Positions 54,348 to 62,806 of a DNA stretch of 64,000 bases are shown in pieces. Every line of letters starts with the position of its first letter. The stretch's first letter is position 1. The translations under genes and the position numbers were made by a program. The stretch covers positions 1 to 64,000 of the forward strand of contig NZ_DASTAT010000061.1 of NCBI RefSeq assembly GCF_035712445.1, read 5' to 3'. This stretch comes from Oligoflexus sp. (GTDB taxonomy: Bacteria; Bdellovibrionota_B; Oligoflexia; Oligoflexales; Oligoflexaceae). The notes beneath the pieces were generated by a model. It searched no databases and was not told the DNA's origin. It was given only the letters and a program-made list of their open reading frames with translations.

Positions 54348-55608
54348 GCAGCAATTTATTGGAATTTTAGGCCTGCTCATCATTATCGGAATGTGCTGGG
54401 CGCTCTCGGAAAACAGATCCCGTATCGCCTGGCGCACTGTGGCCCTGGGCGTGGGCCTGCAATTCATCTTTGCCTTCCTGCTGCTCGGAATTCCTGTGCT
54501 CGGCCTGCACAGCCCGGCTTACGCCATCTTTGAAGCAGCCAACAATGCCATCGTAGCGGTCGTGGGTTACTCCGATCAGGGCGCCAACTTCCTGTTTGGT
54601 GACCTCGGCAGCACCGATAAATACGGGTATATCTTCGCCTTCCGCGTTCTGCCGACCATCCTATTTTTCTCGGCGCTGATGGGCGTACTCTATCACCTGG
54701 GCATCATGCAGCGAGTGGTTTACGGCATCGCCTGGGTCATGCATCGGACGCTGAAGGTCAGCGGCGCGGAAGCCCTCGCGGCGGCGGCCGAGATCTTTCT
54801 GGGTCAGACGGAATCCCCACTCATGATTCGCCCCTATATGAGCGGCCTGACCCGCTCCGAGCTCATGGCTTTGATGACCGGCGGTATGGCCACGGTTGCG
54901 GGCGCAGTCCTGGCCGCCTATGTCGGCATTCTTTCGCCGCTCATTCCCAACATTGCCGGTCATCTTTTGGCGGCGAGTATCATGGCGGCACCGGCTGCGC
55001 TGGTCCTATCGAAACTCCTCGTGCCGGAGACGGAAATTCCAGAAACCATGGGCCGGGTGGAACTTCACACGGAGAAGACGGCCGTGAATATCATCGATGC
55101 CGCCGCGCATGGCGCCAGCGAAGGAACCAAACTCGCGCTGAATGTCGGCGGCATGCTGATCGCGTTCGTCTCTCTCATGGCGCTTTTCAATGGCCTCTTC
55201 ACCTGGTTCGGCTCGCTCCTCGGATTGGAACAGTGGCTCGGTCATCCCCTGACTTTGGACTGGCTCCTCGGCTGGATCTTCGCCCCACTCGCCTGGGTCA
55301 TCGGTATCCCGGCTCATGAAGCCCTGGCGATGGGCCAGCTTCTAGGCAAAAAACTCGTGCTCAATGAATTTGTCGCTTACCTGGACCTTGCAAAAATGGG
55401 CGAAGGCGTCTCCGACCGTTCCCGCGTGATCATCTCCTACGCGCTCTGCGGCTTTGCCAATTTCAGTTCGATTGCCATTCAGCTGGGAGGAACGGGAAGT
55501 CTTGTGCCCGAGCGTCGCCCGGATATCGCGCGTTATGGAATGAAGGCTTTGCTGGCGGGAACTCTGGCCACATGCATGACCGCTGCGATCGTGGGGCTTT
55601 TGATCTGA
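54346..55608 (+). CDS. Concentrative nucleoside transporter (CNT/NupC family)
   Basis: 420 residues with about 8-10 helices. It takes up nucleosides using a Na+ or H+ gradient. The core signature [28 protein letters not shown] and the later [23 protein letters not shown] are diagnostic of the family. The ATG at 54346 is in the second copy of the 40-base duplication, with GCAGAGGTGG upstream. Followed by a strong two-way terminator. Confidence 0.92.
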   Translation: MQQFIGILGLLIIIGMCWALSENRSRIAWRTVALGVGLQFIFAFLLLGIPVLGLHSPAYAIFEAANNAIVAVVGYSDQGANFLFGDLGSTDKYGYIFAFRVLPTILFFSALMGVLYHLGIMQRVVYGIAWVMHRTLKVSGAEALAAAAEIFLGQTESPLMIRPYMSGLTRSELMALMTGGMATVAGAVLAAYVGILSPLIPNIAGHLLAASIMAAPAALVLSKLLVPETEIPETMGRVELHTEKTAVNIIDAAAHGASEGTKLALNVGGMLIAFVSLMALFNGLFTWFGSLLGLEQWLGHPLTLDWLLGWIFAPLAWVIGIPAHEALAMGQLLGKKLVLNEFVAYLDLAKMGEGVSDRSRVIISYALCGFANFSSIAIQLGGTGSLVPERRPDIARYGMKALLAGTLATCMTAAIVGLLI

Positions 55609-55616
55609 TCGGATGG

Positions 55617-55650
55617 AAAAAGCCGACGGATAAGATCACACCGGCTTTTT
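55617..55650. terminator. Bidirectional intrinsic terminator
   Basis: Nine-pair stem AAAAAGCCG / CGGCTTTTT (55617-55625 with 55642-55650), 16-base loop, more T after the stem on plus and A before it, so it serves nupC on the plus strand and the protease gene on the minus strand. Confidence 0.75.
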
Positions 55651-55652
55651 TT

Positions 55653-56498
55653 TCAGAATACGGTACCGGCCTTAAGCGCCTTTTTCAAAAGAGCCTGGCT
55701 GCTGGCGCTGCGAAGATTCACATACTGCGAAATATAAATATCCTGGCCATCTTCGGTCTGGCCGACGCCACCACCGGATGTCACACCCGCGAGGCGACCT
55801 TTGATGAAGAGGGGTCCACCCGAGTCACCCGAACCACTCAAAGCATAGCGGCCTGCTTCCACATCACTCACCGCACCCGGCACGCCGATGAATTGAATCA
55901 TTCCATCGTCGCTGACGTTGGCGACCTGGTTCACGCCCTTGCGTTTTTTACCAGCGCCCGATCCCGAGAGCTGACCCAAAGAGTCCACATAGTTTCTGTT
56001 GTTGCCATAACCCACGATGGTCAGTTCATCATCCACCTGAGGATCGACGACCGCGATCTGGCTGGTCGCTGGCGCGCTGTTTGCGGGGAATGTGATCACA
56101 GAAAGATCAAGCGGACCGACGCCATCATTGATGTCGTAGCTGGCGTCGCGATACCAACGCTGGGCTTTCGCCAGAGCGCGCATCTGCGGGCGACCTTTGA
56201 CCATCTTCTGTTCAACCAGGTAAAGAGCAGGATTGCGCTCGCTGGTGCCCTCTACACAGTGGCCGGCCGACACAGCCTGGGAGTCGTTCACGAAAGTCGC
56301 CGTGCAGTTGGCCAGACCTTCCGGAGTTTGCGCTGCGATAAAGACCACCGACGGATAATCCGTCTCAGCAATTTCAATACCGTTGGTCACCTTAACAGCA
56401 CTCGTCTCGGGTCCTGCCGATCCGCAGGCGATCATATGAAAGGCCAGCCCTGTCGCGGCGGCGAAGTGAAACCAGGTCTTGTGTGATGTGCGTGCCAT
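55653..56498 (-). CDS. Trypsin-like serine protease, predicted lipoprotein
   Basis: 281 residues. ATG at 56498 has GGGAGCTTGC upstream and starts MARTSHKTWFHFAAATG with a lipobox at HMIAC. S1 domain begins KVTNGIEIAETDYPSVV, with His in VSAGHC, Asp in GPLDLSVITF and Ser in GSGDSGGPLF. Single domain with no appended repeats. A third, independent trypsin-like surface lipoprotein in the window after 3560 and 20879. Confidence 0.88.
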   Translation of the reverse strand: MARTSHKTWFHFAAATGLAFHMIACGSAGPETSAVKVTNGIEIAETDYPSVVFIAAQTPEGLANCTATFVNDSQAVSAGHCVEGTSERNPALYLVEQKMVKGRPQMRALAKAQRWYRDASYDINDGVGPLDLSVITFPANSAPATSQIAVVDPQVDDELTIVGYGNNRNYVDSLGQLSGSGAGKKRKGVNQVANVSDDGMIQFIGVPGAVSDVEAGRYALSGSGDSGGPLFIKGRLAGVTSGGGVGQTEDGQDIYISQYVNLRSASSQALLKKALKAGTVF

Positions 56499-56852
56499 GC
56501 AAGCTCCCATTCCTGTGTGTTGTGCGGAACGGAATATAGCGGTCTGCTGACTGACTGGCCAGAACAAATTTAATTTTTTTCAATATTCCAATAAAGTCCT
56601 GAAACCATTTATCAAACTGCTGTTTCAGGTCCACATGAAATCTCCTCAACCAACAGTTTTGATCAGGCCTGGACCTCCAAATAATCGAATCCAATTAGGA
56701 TCACAGCTGGGTACTTTGCAGCACAACCCGAGCCGCGAGGAAAGCCCCGCCAAAGCCAAAAAACTCAAATGTTTCGCGAGCCCTTCCCTGGTGTTGGCCT
56801 TGCAAAGAAAAAATCGGCTGTCCAAGCCTCATGCACCTACGGGAGAGACCTC
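56499..56852. other. 354-base divergent intergenic region with an inverted repeat
   Basis: Control region between the protease (minus) and the secreted repeat protein (plus). It has one clear inverted repeat CCTGAAAC / GTTTCAGG (56598-56605 with 56622-56629, 16-base spacer) near AT-rich sequence. The remainder, including the GC-rich part ~56730-56760, shows no convincing RNA fold or gene to me. Confidence 0.5.
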
Positions 56853-57623
56853 ATGAGCTTCAAACTTAGCACCTGGACCCTTGGCCTTCTTCTTTCCGCC
56901 CCTGCTCTTGCTCATTCCGGATCCCAGCACATAGATCTGCCGAACTGCGGCGGTCACGCCATGGTTTATCGCAACGAGCGTCAGACCATCATCAAAATCG
57001 AAGACGTAACCGACTGCAGCAACGTATCCGTCAATGGCCAGCGCATCAAAATGCAAAATCTCAACGATCGTTACTCCTATGTCTATACCTGGCAGCCCAC
57101 GTTTTACCGTGAGCAGCTGACGCTCCGTGTTCATTCCAATACCTCGCGCACCGAAGATCATGTTCAGCTGCAGGCGGACGAGAATCATGCCGGAAAAAAA
57201 AGGCCGCGCTGGGAACGTCCAAGCTGGAAGCCAACGTATCCCGCACCGTCTCCCGTCGTGACCGTTCGTGAAGACGATCTGATCTACCTGGATGAGGCGC
57301 GCAATACCGCACTTCTCCCGTCCTGCGGTGGACGCGTGCGGGTGGACATCGAACAGCAAAAGCTGATCGTGCGACTGGAAGGAGCCAACACCTGCGATCG
57401 CGTGCGCCTGACCGTTTTCAATCAGCAGCCCCTGGTGATAGAAAGCGTGCGCCGGCTGGATCGCAACTGCGAAGTCTGGACTTTCCGTTTGCCTGAGCGC
57501 GCGGTTCGTCCCGGGCGCAACAGCCTGACCCTCGCCATTGAGAATCGTTATCGGGAACGCGCGGACTATGTGCGCTATTACTTTTCAGATCAGCGCTGGT
57601 TCTTTGCAAGCGGTGGCCGCTAA
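56853..57623 (+). CDS. Secreted protein with two CGG-type beta repeats
   Basis: 256 residues. ATG at 56853 follows GGGAGAG. Signal peptide to ALAH. Two copies of one unit: LPNCGGHAMVY..IIKIEDVTDCSNVSVNGQ at ~30 and LPSCGGRVRVDI..LIVRLEGANTCDRVRLTVFN at ~155, each with a CGG start and a second Cys, separated by a Pro/Arg-rich linker (KKRPRWERPSWKPTYPAP). It ends in an aromatic tail (YYFSDQRWFFASGGR). The Cys pairs likely form disulphides. No family recognised. Confidence 0.72.
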   Translation: MSFKLSTWTLGLLLSAPALAHSGSQHIDLPNCGGHAMVYRNERQTIIKIEDVTDCSNVSVNGQRIKMQNLNDRYSYVYTWQPTFYREQLTLRVHSNTSRTEDHVQLQADENHAGKKRPRWERPSWKPTYPAPSPVVTVREDDLIYLDEARNTALLPSCGGRVRVDIEQQKLIVRLEGANTCDRVRLTVFNQQPLVIESVRRLDRNCEVWTFRLPERAVRPGRNSLTLAIENRYRERADYVRYYFSDQRWFFASGGR

Positions 57624-57794
57624 GCCCCTGCGCAATTGACTTACGCGACCCTCATCAACACAAAAAACTAGCCGTCAAACCGGAAAAGCTCTTGGCATAA
57701 GCCCTTCATGGTTGAATACTGGCCCTATAGGGGAACAGGCCCGCCCTCGATCGTGTGGGCGGCGCAACACTGAAATTTGCTAAGAGAAGTCACC

Positions 57795-58559
57795 ATGTTC
57801 AAATCAAATTGGAAATTTTTACTGCTCGCAGCGCTGGTGAATCCAGGCTGCGCAACCCTGGTCATTCGCCTTGCACCATCGGACTGCGCCGTCGTCAATG
57901 AGGCCGTACCGGACGGCCAAATACCTGACCCGGCGGCCATTGCGAAGGATGCGTTCTGCGCCAAACAGCTGATGGACCGTCATGCTCCCCAGGGGGCTGT
58001 CTCCATTTTCGGCAGCGCACGCACACCGGAAGATCACGAAGCCTACAAAGTCACCCGCGAATTCGCTTTCAAATGGACGCAAAAACATGGCGCTGAATTC
58101 CCTGTGATGACCGGCGGAGGCCGCGGCATCATGGAAGCCGGCAATCGGGGGGCCGCGGATGCCAAGGGCAAGAGCCTCAGCATCGGCACCTGGTTCACGG
58201 GTGGTTTGGAACGGCCGAACACCTACACAACGCACGGATACATGGCAGCAAGCTTCTCCCAGCGGGAAACGGATCTTATAGATTACGCGGCCGCTGTCGT
58301 CATCGCCCCCGGCGGTTTCGGAACCGAGTGGGAGATTTTTGAATCGCTGTCGAAGATTCAAACGAAAAAGAAAAAGACCGTGCCTGTAGTCTTCCTGGGT
58401 GGCAGGAAAACCTGGTCCACCTTTCTGCGCCGGGTGGAGGACATGAAAGCCCTCGGTACGATCAGCGCGGAAGACGATAAGCTCTTCTATATCGCCGAGA
58501 CCACCGACGCCGCTGTCCTGCACATCGAAAAAGCGCTGAAGTCCAGCCAAGGCCGATGA
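57795..58559 (+). CDS. Exported LOG-family protein (TIGR00730-like)
   Basis: 254 residues. The LOG (lonely guy)/lysine-decarboxylase-like fold is visible in FGSARTPEDHEAYKV, the GGGRGIMEAGNRGA motif and the PGGFGTEWEIFE motif, which in the family binds nucleotide monophosphate and frees the base. In this copy those motifs follow an N-terminal hydrophobic stretch WKFLLLAALVNPGC that reads as a signal peptide or lipobox-like anchor, whereas LOG proteins are normally cytosolic. Start ATG at 57795. The downstream MFS gene is 28 bases on and may be cotranscribed. Confidence 0.82.
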   Translation: MFKSNWKFLLLAALVNPGCATLVIRLAPSDCAVVNEAVPDGQIPDPAAIAKDAFCAKQLMDRHAPQGAVSIFGSARTPEDHEAYKVTREFAFKWTQKHGAEFPVMTGGGRGIMEAGNRGAADAKGKSLSIGTWFTGGLERPNTYTTHGYMAASFSQRETDLIDYAAAVVIAPGGFGTEWEIFESLSKIQTKKKKTVPVVFLGGRKTWSTFLRRVEDMKALGTISAEDDKLFYIAETTDAAVLHIEKALKSSQGR

Positions 58560-58586
58560 GCCGAGGCATCAAGGGGGAACAGGATC

Positions 58587-59903
58587 ATGGGCCAAACAGA
58601 AAACATCACGGCGGTCACCGATAAGGCCACGATAGATGCGCAGTACCGTTACTGGCGCGTGCGGGTGATGTATGGAATGATGGGCGGCTATGCCCTCTAT
58701 TATTTCGTGCGGAAGAATATTTCGATCGCCAGCAAGGCCATCACTGACGAATTTCAATTTTCCAATACTGAATGGGGCGTCGTGCTGAGCGTCGCGACCA
58801 TCGTCTACGCCTTTTCCAAATTTTTCAGCGGGGTCCTCGCCGACCGCATGAATCCCAAGTACATGATGAGCATTGGTCTTCTGGCTTCGGCCGTGATCAA
58901 CCTCTTCTTTGGATTCGGCAGCAGCCTGACCTTCTTCATCGTCTTCTGGGCCATCAATAACCTTTTCCAAGGGGCCGGCATGCCGCCCTGTTCCAAGCTT
59001 CTGACGAGCTGGTTTGCGCCCAAGGAAATCGGTTCGGCCTGGGGCATTTGGAATGCCTCCCATCAGATCGGTGGCGCTGTGATCGTGGTGTGGGCGGGCT
59101 ACCTCGTCGCGCATGATGGCTGGCGCGCCGCGTTCTGGATTCCCGGCGCTCTTTGCGTGGTCGGAGCCTTCTGGCTTTTCAACCGACTCACCGATTCCCC
59201 CGAATCCATGGGCCTGCCGCCTGTGGAAGTTTACAAGGGCGAAGTCACGACGCCCGCGCCGAAGGACGATACTCCCTTCGCCGAGATCTTTAAAAAATAC
59301 ATCCTCTATAACAAGTGGGTGTGGGTCGTCAGCATTGCCAACTTCTTCGTCTATATCGTGCGCATCGGCATCATGGACTGGGCGCCCAAGTATCTGCAGG
59401 AAGCCAAGGGCTTTGATATCAAACAGGCGAGCTACGCGCTGTCCGGTTTTGAAATCGCGGGCATCTTCGGCGCTTTTGCCTCGGGCTGGATTTCCGACAA
59501 GATCTTCAAGGGTCGTCGCGGTCCCGTCTCGGTTTTCTTCATGCTGCTTCTGATCGTGGGCGTGGGCATACTCTTTTATGTGCCGTCCGGTCAGCTGGGT
59601 ATGATGTCGGTGATCTTCGCCGCGCTGGGCTTTTTGGTCTATGGGCCGCAGCTGCTCGTGGCCGTGGCCGCAGCCGACTTCGCCACCAAGCAGGCGGCGT
59701 CCAGCGCTGTGGGTCTCACGGGGCTGCTTGGTTATATGGGAGCTTCTGTCTGCGGTGTCACCACCGGAGTTCTGGTGGATCGCTTCGGTTGGAATGCGGC
59801 GATACTCTTTTATCTGGCTTCGGCTATCCTGGGCTGCCTGCTCCTGGCCTTGACCTGGTTCAAGAGCGCCCACAACGCCACGCCGGATTCAGTGCATCAC
59901 TAA
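58587..59903 (+). CDS. OPA-family MFS transporter (organophosphate:phosphate antiporter type)
   Basis: 438 residues, 12 helices. The N-terminal helices with YALYYFVRKNISIA and the loop SKFFSGVLADRMNPKYMM, then GMPPCSKLLTSWFAPKEIGSAWGIWNASHQIGG, are the signature of GlpT/UhpT/UhpC-type proteins. Expected substrates: glycerol-3-phosphate or hexose phosphates against phosphate; a sensor role like UhpC is possible. It overlaps the convergent kinase-like gene by 15 bases. Confidence 0.88.
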   Translation: MGQTENITAVTDKATIDAQYRYWRVRVMYGMMGGYALYYFVRKNISIASKAITDEFQFSNTEWGVVLSVATIVYAFSKFFSGVLADRMNPKYMMSIGLLASAVINLFFGFGSSLTFFIVFWAINNLFQGAGMPPCSKLLTSWFAPKEIGSAWGIWNASHQIGGAVIVVWAGYLVAHDGWRAAFWIPGALCVVGAFWLFNRLTDSPESMGLPPVEVYKGEVTTPAPKDDTPFAEIFKKYILYNKWVWVVSIANFFVYIVRIGIMDWAPKYLQEAKGFDIKQASYALSGFEIAGIFGAFASGWISDKIFKGRRGPVSVFFMLLLIVGVGILFYVPSGQLGMMSVIFAALGFLVYGPQLLVAVAAADFATKQAASSAVGLTGLLGYMGASVCGVTTGVLVDRFGWNAAILFYLASAILGCLLLALTWFKSAHNATPDSVHH

Positions 59904-60974
59904 ACCTGCCGTTTCAAGGCCCGGAACGGGCCTTTTGAAACCGGTCGGCAGCGCCTTCATCTCGATCAGTTTCAGGATGAGTTTGATCAGGCCCGTCATC
60001 GACTCACACTGAAGGAAGGCGCGATTTTCATAATAGTCCGCCAGCTGAGTCCGAAGCGCGATGATATTCTCATGCGGCGCCAGCGTGCTGCCTTCCAGCG
60101 CATTGAAGAGTCCTTCCAAACGCAGGATCTCCGAGCGGGTTCGGCGGAAAAACTGCGCCCGCTCCTCCTGCTGATACTGATGCACGGATTCAATCGACAG
60201 GTGATCGAGCACGAGCTTCACATAGGGGAAGTTCTGTTTGAAAAATTGCGGCAGGTAGACCTTCAGCGAGGGTTCGAAGCACTGCTGGTCAAAGTCGATC
60301 GAGCGGATACGGAAATAATTCTGTTCAAAGTCCATGGTCACGTCGATCACGAAGTTGGCGGCGTGCATGTCCCCCAAGAGGCGCAGGACGCAACGCTCAT
60401 TGAACTTCACGAATTCCTTGGCGAGGCGCACGCGGCTCGTATCATCCTGATCCAGTTTCTTCTGCAGGAACACATCACCCGGAATCCCGTAGATGTGCTC
60501 CTCGACCAGCGTGTCACCGGAATAAAGGTAGGAAATGCGGTTGGGCGAAAGCAGGTGCTCCAGCTCCAGGCCGAAGATCCGGGACATGTCGGCTTTTTTG
60601 AGATAAAAATAATCGAAGTTATCATTCAATCGGTTGATCACCCGCACCCGGAAAGGGGAGGTGTTCGCGTAAAGGCAGAGGTCGATGCGATCGACTTCCA
60701 GATGCCGCACGTGAAGGCCTGAGCCTCCGGCTCGCAGATGCGAGTAAATCTCCAGCAGCGCGTCGTGCAAAGGTCGCCTGACCGCGGGTGCGTAGCAGAG
60801 CGTGGACCAATAGGTATCCTGTCCTTGGGCATCATAGAGCGGCAGGGCCTCCACGTAGTCATGAAGTTCGTCGTAACAGATCGGGAGCTTGATTCCGCGA
60901 TCATGTTGGCGAAGGTAGCGAGAAAATGGCAATGTGACTGAGTAGCTCAGCTTACGTTTCTCGATCAACTTCAT
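59889..60974 (-). CDS. Kinase-fold protein (phosphotransferase-like)
   Basis: 361 residues. LLGDMHAANFVIDVTM (~215-230) is in the form of the HxDxxxxN/GDxHxxN catalytic loop of aminoglycoside phosphotransferase/protein-kinase-like folds, and IRSIDFDQQCFEP (~250) supplies the metal-binding DFD. The N-lobe is represented by FRVRVINRLNDNFDYFYLKKADMSRIFGLE, with Lys in a suitable strand. Substrate is unknown. ATG at 60974 follows GAGGTGTCC; an upstream extension to 61079 seems non-coding. It is divergent from the HPt-REC gene. Confidence 0.62.
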   Translation of the reverse strand: MKLIEKRKLSYSVTLPFSRYLRQHDRGIKLPICYDELHDYVEALPLYDAQGQDTYWSTLCYAPAVRRPLHDALLEIYSHLRAGGSGLHVRHLEVDRIDLCLYANTSPFRVRVINRLNDNFDYFYLKKADMSRIFGLELEHLLSPNRISYLYSGDTLVEEHIYGIPGDVFLQKKLDQDDTSRVRLAKEFVKFNERCVLRLLGDMHAANFVIDVTMDFEQNYFRIRSIDFDQQCFEPSLKVYLPQFFKQNFPYVKLVLDHLSIESVHQYQQEERAQFFRRTRSEILRLEGLFNALEGSTLAPHENIIALRTQLADYYENRAFLQCESMTGLIKLILKLIEMKALPTGFKRPVPGLETAGLVMH

Positions 60975-61146
60975 GGACACCTCGAAATACGTAGTCTCCA
61001 GACGCATCTGCGCAGGAAAGTCAGCATTTGTCAAGTCCGATGCCTCGTTCCGGGGCGCCCTGCCGCTCTCTGGATTCAAAATTGTGATTTAGGTGAAAAT
61101 CTGGGAAAATCAGACTCGCACTCTAGATCAAACGGAGAACCACGGA

Positions 61147-62355
61147 ATGAGCGGCGAACTCTTATCCGCCGAAGACATGCGCCGCATTCGAGTCGAGTGG
61201 CGCACGGAAGCCGAAGATCGTATCCGCGCGGCTGCGGCGGTTCTTGGCCGCAGGGCCCGGGATGAGGCCGACGCTCCGCTCATGAAGGACCTCATGCGGG
61301 TCCTTCATTCTCTGAAGGGAACCGCCGCGATGGTAGGTTTCCGCGAGGTGGCGGAATTCGTCCATCAGATGGAAGATTACTGCGAAATGTTTCGCGGGCA
61401 AAATCCGGTGCCGTTCAGCCATTTTTCAGTGGAGCTCATGGAAAAGGCTCTGGAGGAACTCCTCGAGATCGTGGAAACGGCCGACGCTGACCATGATCCG
61501 GTCGTCGGCTCGTCTGCGGTTCGGAACGAACTGAAGACAGCGACCGAGGGCCTCTTGCGCGAAAAGGAACTTCATTTCACAGAACCGGAACTGCCGCCCC
61601 GGTCGCAGGACGCAATCAAATGGCCGGTCATCACCGCGCTTGATGAGCTGAAAAAAGACCTCACGATCTGCCCCAGCTGTCCCTTCATCAAGGAAAGCTA
61701 TCGAACTCTTCATTCGAAACACCTCAGCTCCGATGAATTGGAAAAACAGCTCACGACCCTGAACAGTCTTAAGATTGAACCGTGCATCCTTCTGGTTGAT
61801 GATGAGCCGGGCTTGACCCAGGTGGTCGGCGACCTCATCAAGCTTATCCTGCCCCGCGCGCGTCTGATCGAGGCGGATACGGGCGCAAAAGCCTTGAATC
61901 TTCTCAGCTCGGTCATGGGTGATCAGATTGATCTTGTGATCGTCGACCTTGAGATCATTGATATGAGTGGGCTCGCTGTACTGCGTTCGCTACATGAGCT
62001 TAAAAGTCGGAGCGAAGTTTTTGCCAATGGCATGATCATGACCGCCCACAAACCCTCCGAACAGGACCTGCATGAAGGTCTGCAGTTGGGCGTTCGCGAG
62101 TTCCTGCTCAAGCCATTTGGCATTGATCATCTTTTAACAAGTCTGATCGGCCCCATCCGCGAAGCCATGATGAGCCGTTTGCTTGTCAGTATCGTTTCCT
62201 ACAGCCAGCGGGTTTACATGGGTTTCAACCGACTGGAGCGTGAACCCGATGTTCAGCTTCAAATCGGTATCCGCCGAGAGATTCACAACATGCTCACGCA
62301 GATGGCGAAAGCGCAGCGTAGTCTTCAGGACGCTCAAATGCTACCGTTCTGCTGA
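61147..62355 (+). CDS. HPt and response-regulator receiver protein
   Basis: 402 residues. HPt domain ~20-120 with His in VLHSLKGTAAMVGF; a middle region with CPSCPF of unknown role; receiver domain ~215-335 with DDEPG, phospho-Asp in VIVDLEIID, Thr in MIMTAHK and Lys in FLLKPFG; then a helical tail. No output domain. This is a relay component that could take phosphate from hybrid kinase 38646 or pass it to or from the 7TM-DISM kinases (inference). ATG at 61147 has GGAGAACC upstream. Confidence 0.85.
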   Translation: MSGELLSAEDMRRIRVEWRTEAEDRIRAAAAVLGRRARDEADAPLMKDLMRVLHSLKGTAAMVGFREVAEFVHQMEDYCEMFRGQNPVPFSHFSVELMEKALEELLEIVETADADHDPVVGSSAVRNELKTATEGLLREKELHFTEPELPPRSQDAIKWPVITALDELKKDLTICPSCPFIKESYRTLHSKHLSSDELEKQLTTLNSLKIEPCILLVDDEPGLTQVVGDLIKLILPRARLIEADTGAKALNLLSSVMGDQIDLVIVDLEIIDMSGLAVLRSLHELKSRSEVFANGMIMTAHKPSEQDLHEGLQLGVREFLLKPFGIDHLLTSLIGPIREAMMSRLLVSIVSYSQRVYMGFNRLEREPDVQLQIGIRREIHNMLTQMAKAQRSLQDAQMLPFC

Positions 62356-62389
62356 ATGATCACCCAGCACAACGGCAGAAGGAATGCAT

Positions 62390-62596
62390 TCAAACCGTGG
62401 CTGTGCTCAGCACCGTATAGCCAGCCTCCTCGATTTCAGCGGCGAGCGTCTTCGGATCCTCGACGCTATCCACTTTCACCAGCTTGGACGCCAAATCCAC
62501 CTGAACCTTCGCCCGGCTATCGAGTTTGGTCAGCGACTTCGTGATGGCCTGGACACAGTGATTGCAGGTCATGCCCTCGACTTTAAATTCGTACAT
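62390..62596 (-). CDS. Copper chaperone CopZ-like heavy-metal-associated protein
   Basis: 68 residues. A single HMA domain with the metal site GMTCNHC at positions 8-14, and the usual ferredoxin-like remainder. It hands Cu(I) to a P-type ATPase or regulator in the cytosol. GGAGG is eight bases before the ATG. A CueR-like promoter lies directly upstream (62627-62657), which supports copper rather than another metal. Confidence 0.92.
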   Translation of the reverse strand: MYEFKVEGMTCNHCVQAITKSLTKLDSRAKVQVDLASKLVKVDSVEDPKTLAAEIEEAGYTVLSTATV

Positions 62597-62626
62597 CGAA
62601 AGATCCTCCTTCCATAAGTTGATTCC

Positions 62627-62657
62627 AGAATCGGCCTTCCCACGGTGGGAGGGTCAA
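62627..62657 (-). promoter_or_regulatory. CueR/MerR-type copper-responsive promoter for copZ
   Basis: On the minus strand: -35 TTGACC (62652-62657), a 19-base spacer, and -10 GATTCT (62627-62632). The spacer has a dyad CCTTCCCA-CGG-TGGGAGGG (62635-62653 on plus) with one mismatched pair. Nineteen-base spacers with such a dyad are the mark of MerR-family promoters. The E. coli copA promoter, as I recall it, starts the same way (TTGACC then TTCC/GGAAGG). No cueR gene is in this window. Confidence 0.75.
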
Positions 62658-62676
62658 GGAAAATAATCTCTCTGGC

Positions 62677-62699
62677 CACTGTAAAATTTTTTGACAGTG
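62677..62699. promoter_or_regulatory. Short inverted repeat in divergent copZ/lipoprotein region
   Basis: CACTGT / ACAGTG (62677-62682 with 62694-62699) around an A/T-rich spacer, between the copper chaperone promoter and the lipoprotein gene. Could be an operator for the plus-strand gene; weak evidence. Confidence 0.3.
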
Positions 62700-62806
62700 A
62701 TTTCGCCTTATTCCTTCCTGATTCTCGTGACTTACCGCCATATTTACTGGTCTATTTCCTGCAGGGTTGGCGCGGATCTCTGGCCTTTTCACGCACGAGG
62801 ATACGC

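Noticed and set aside
54306..54533. Short frame starting at GTG in the first copy of the 40-base repeat
   Set aside because: Out of frame with nupC, and the product is not homologous to anything; it exists because of the duplication.
56725..56775. Possible class I cyclic-di-GMP riboswitch, from GCACAACCC and GCCAAAGCC elements
   Set aside because: The P1b helix cannot form, the core GACGCAAAGCC is interrupted by an extra base, and no GG-CU partner segment follows.
57723..57732. CCCTATAGGG palindrome before the LOG gene as an operator
   Set aside because: Ten bases with no other support; such short palindromes arise by chance in 64 kb.
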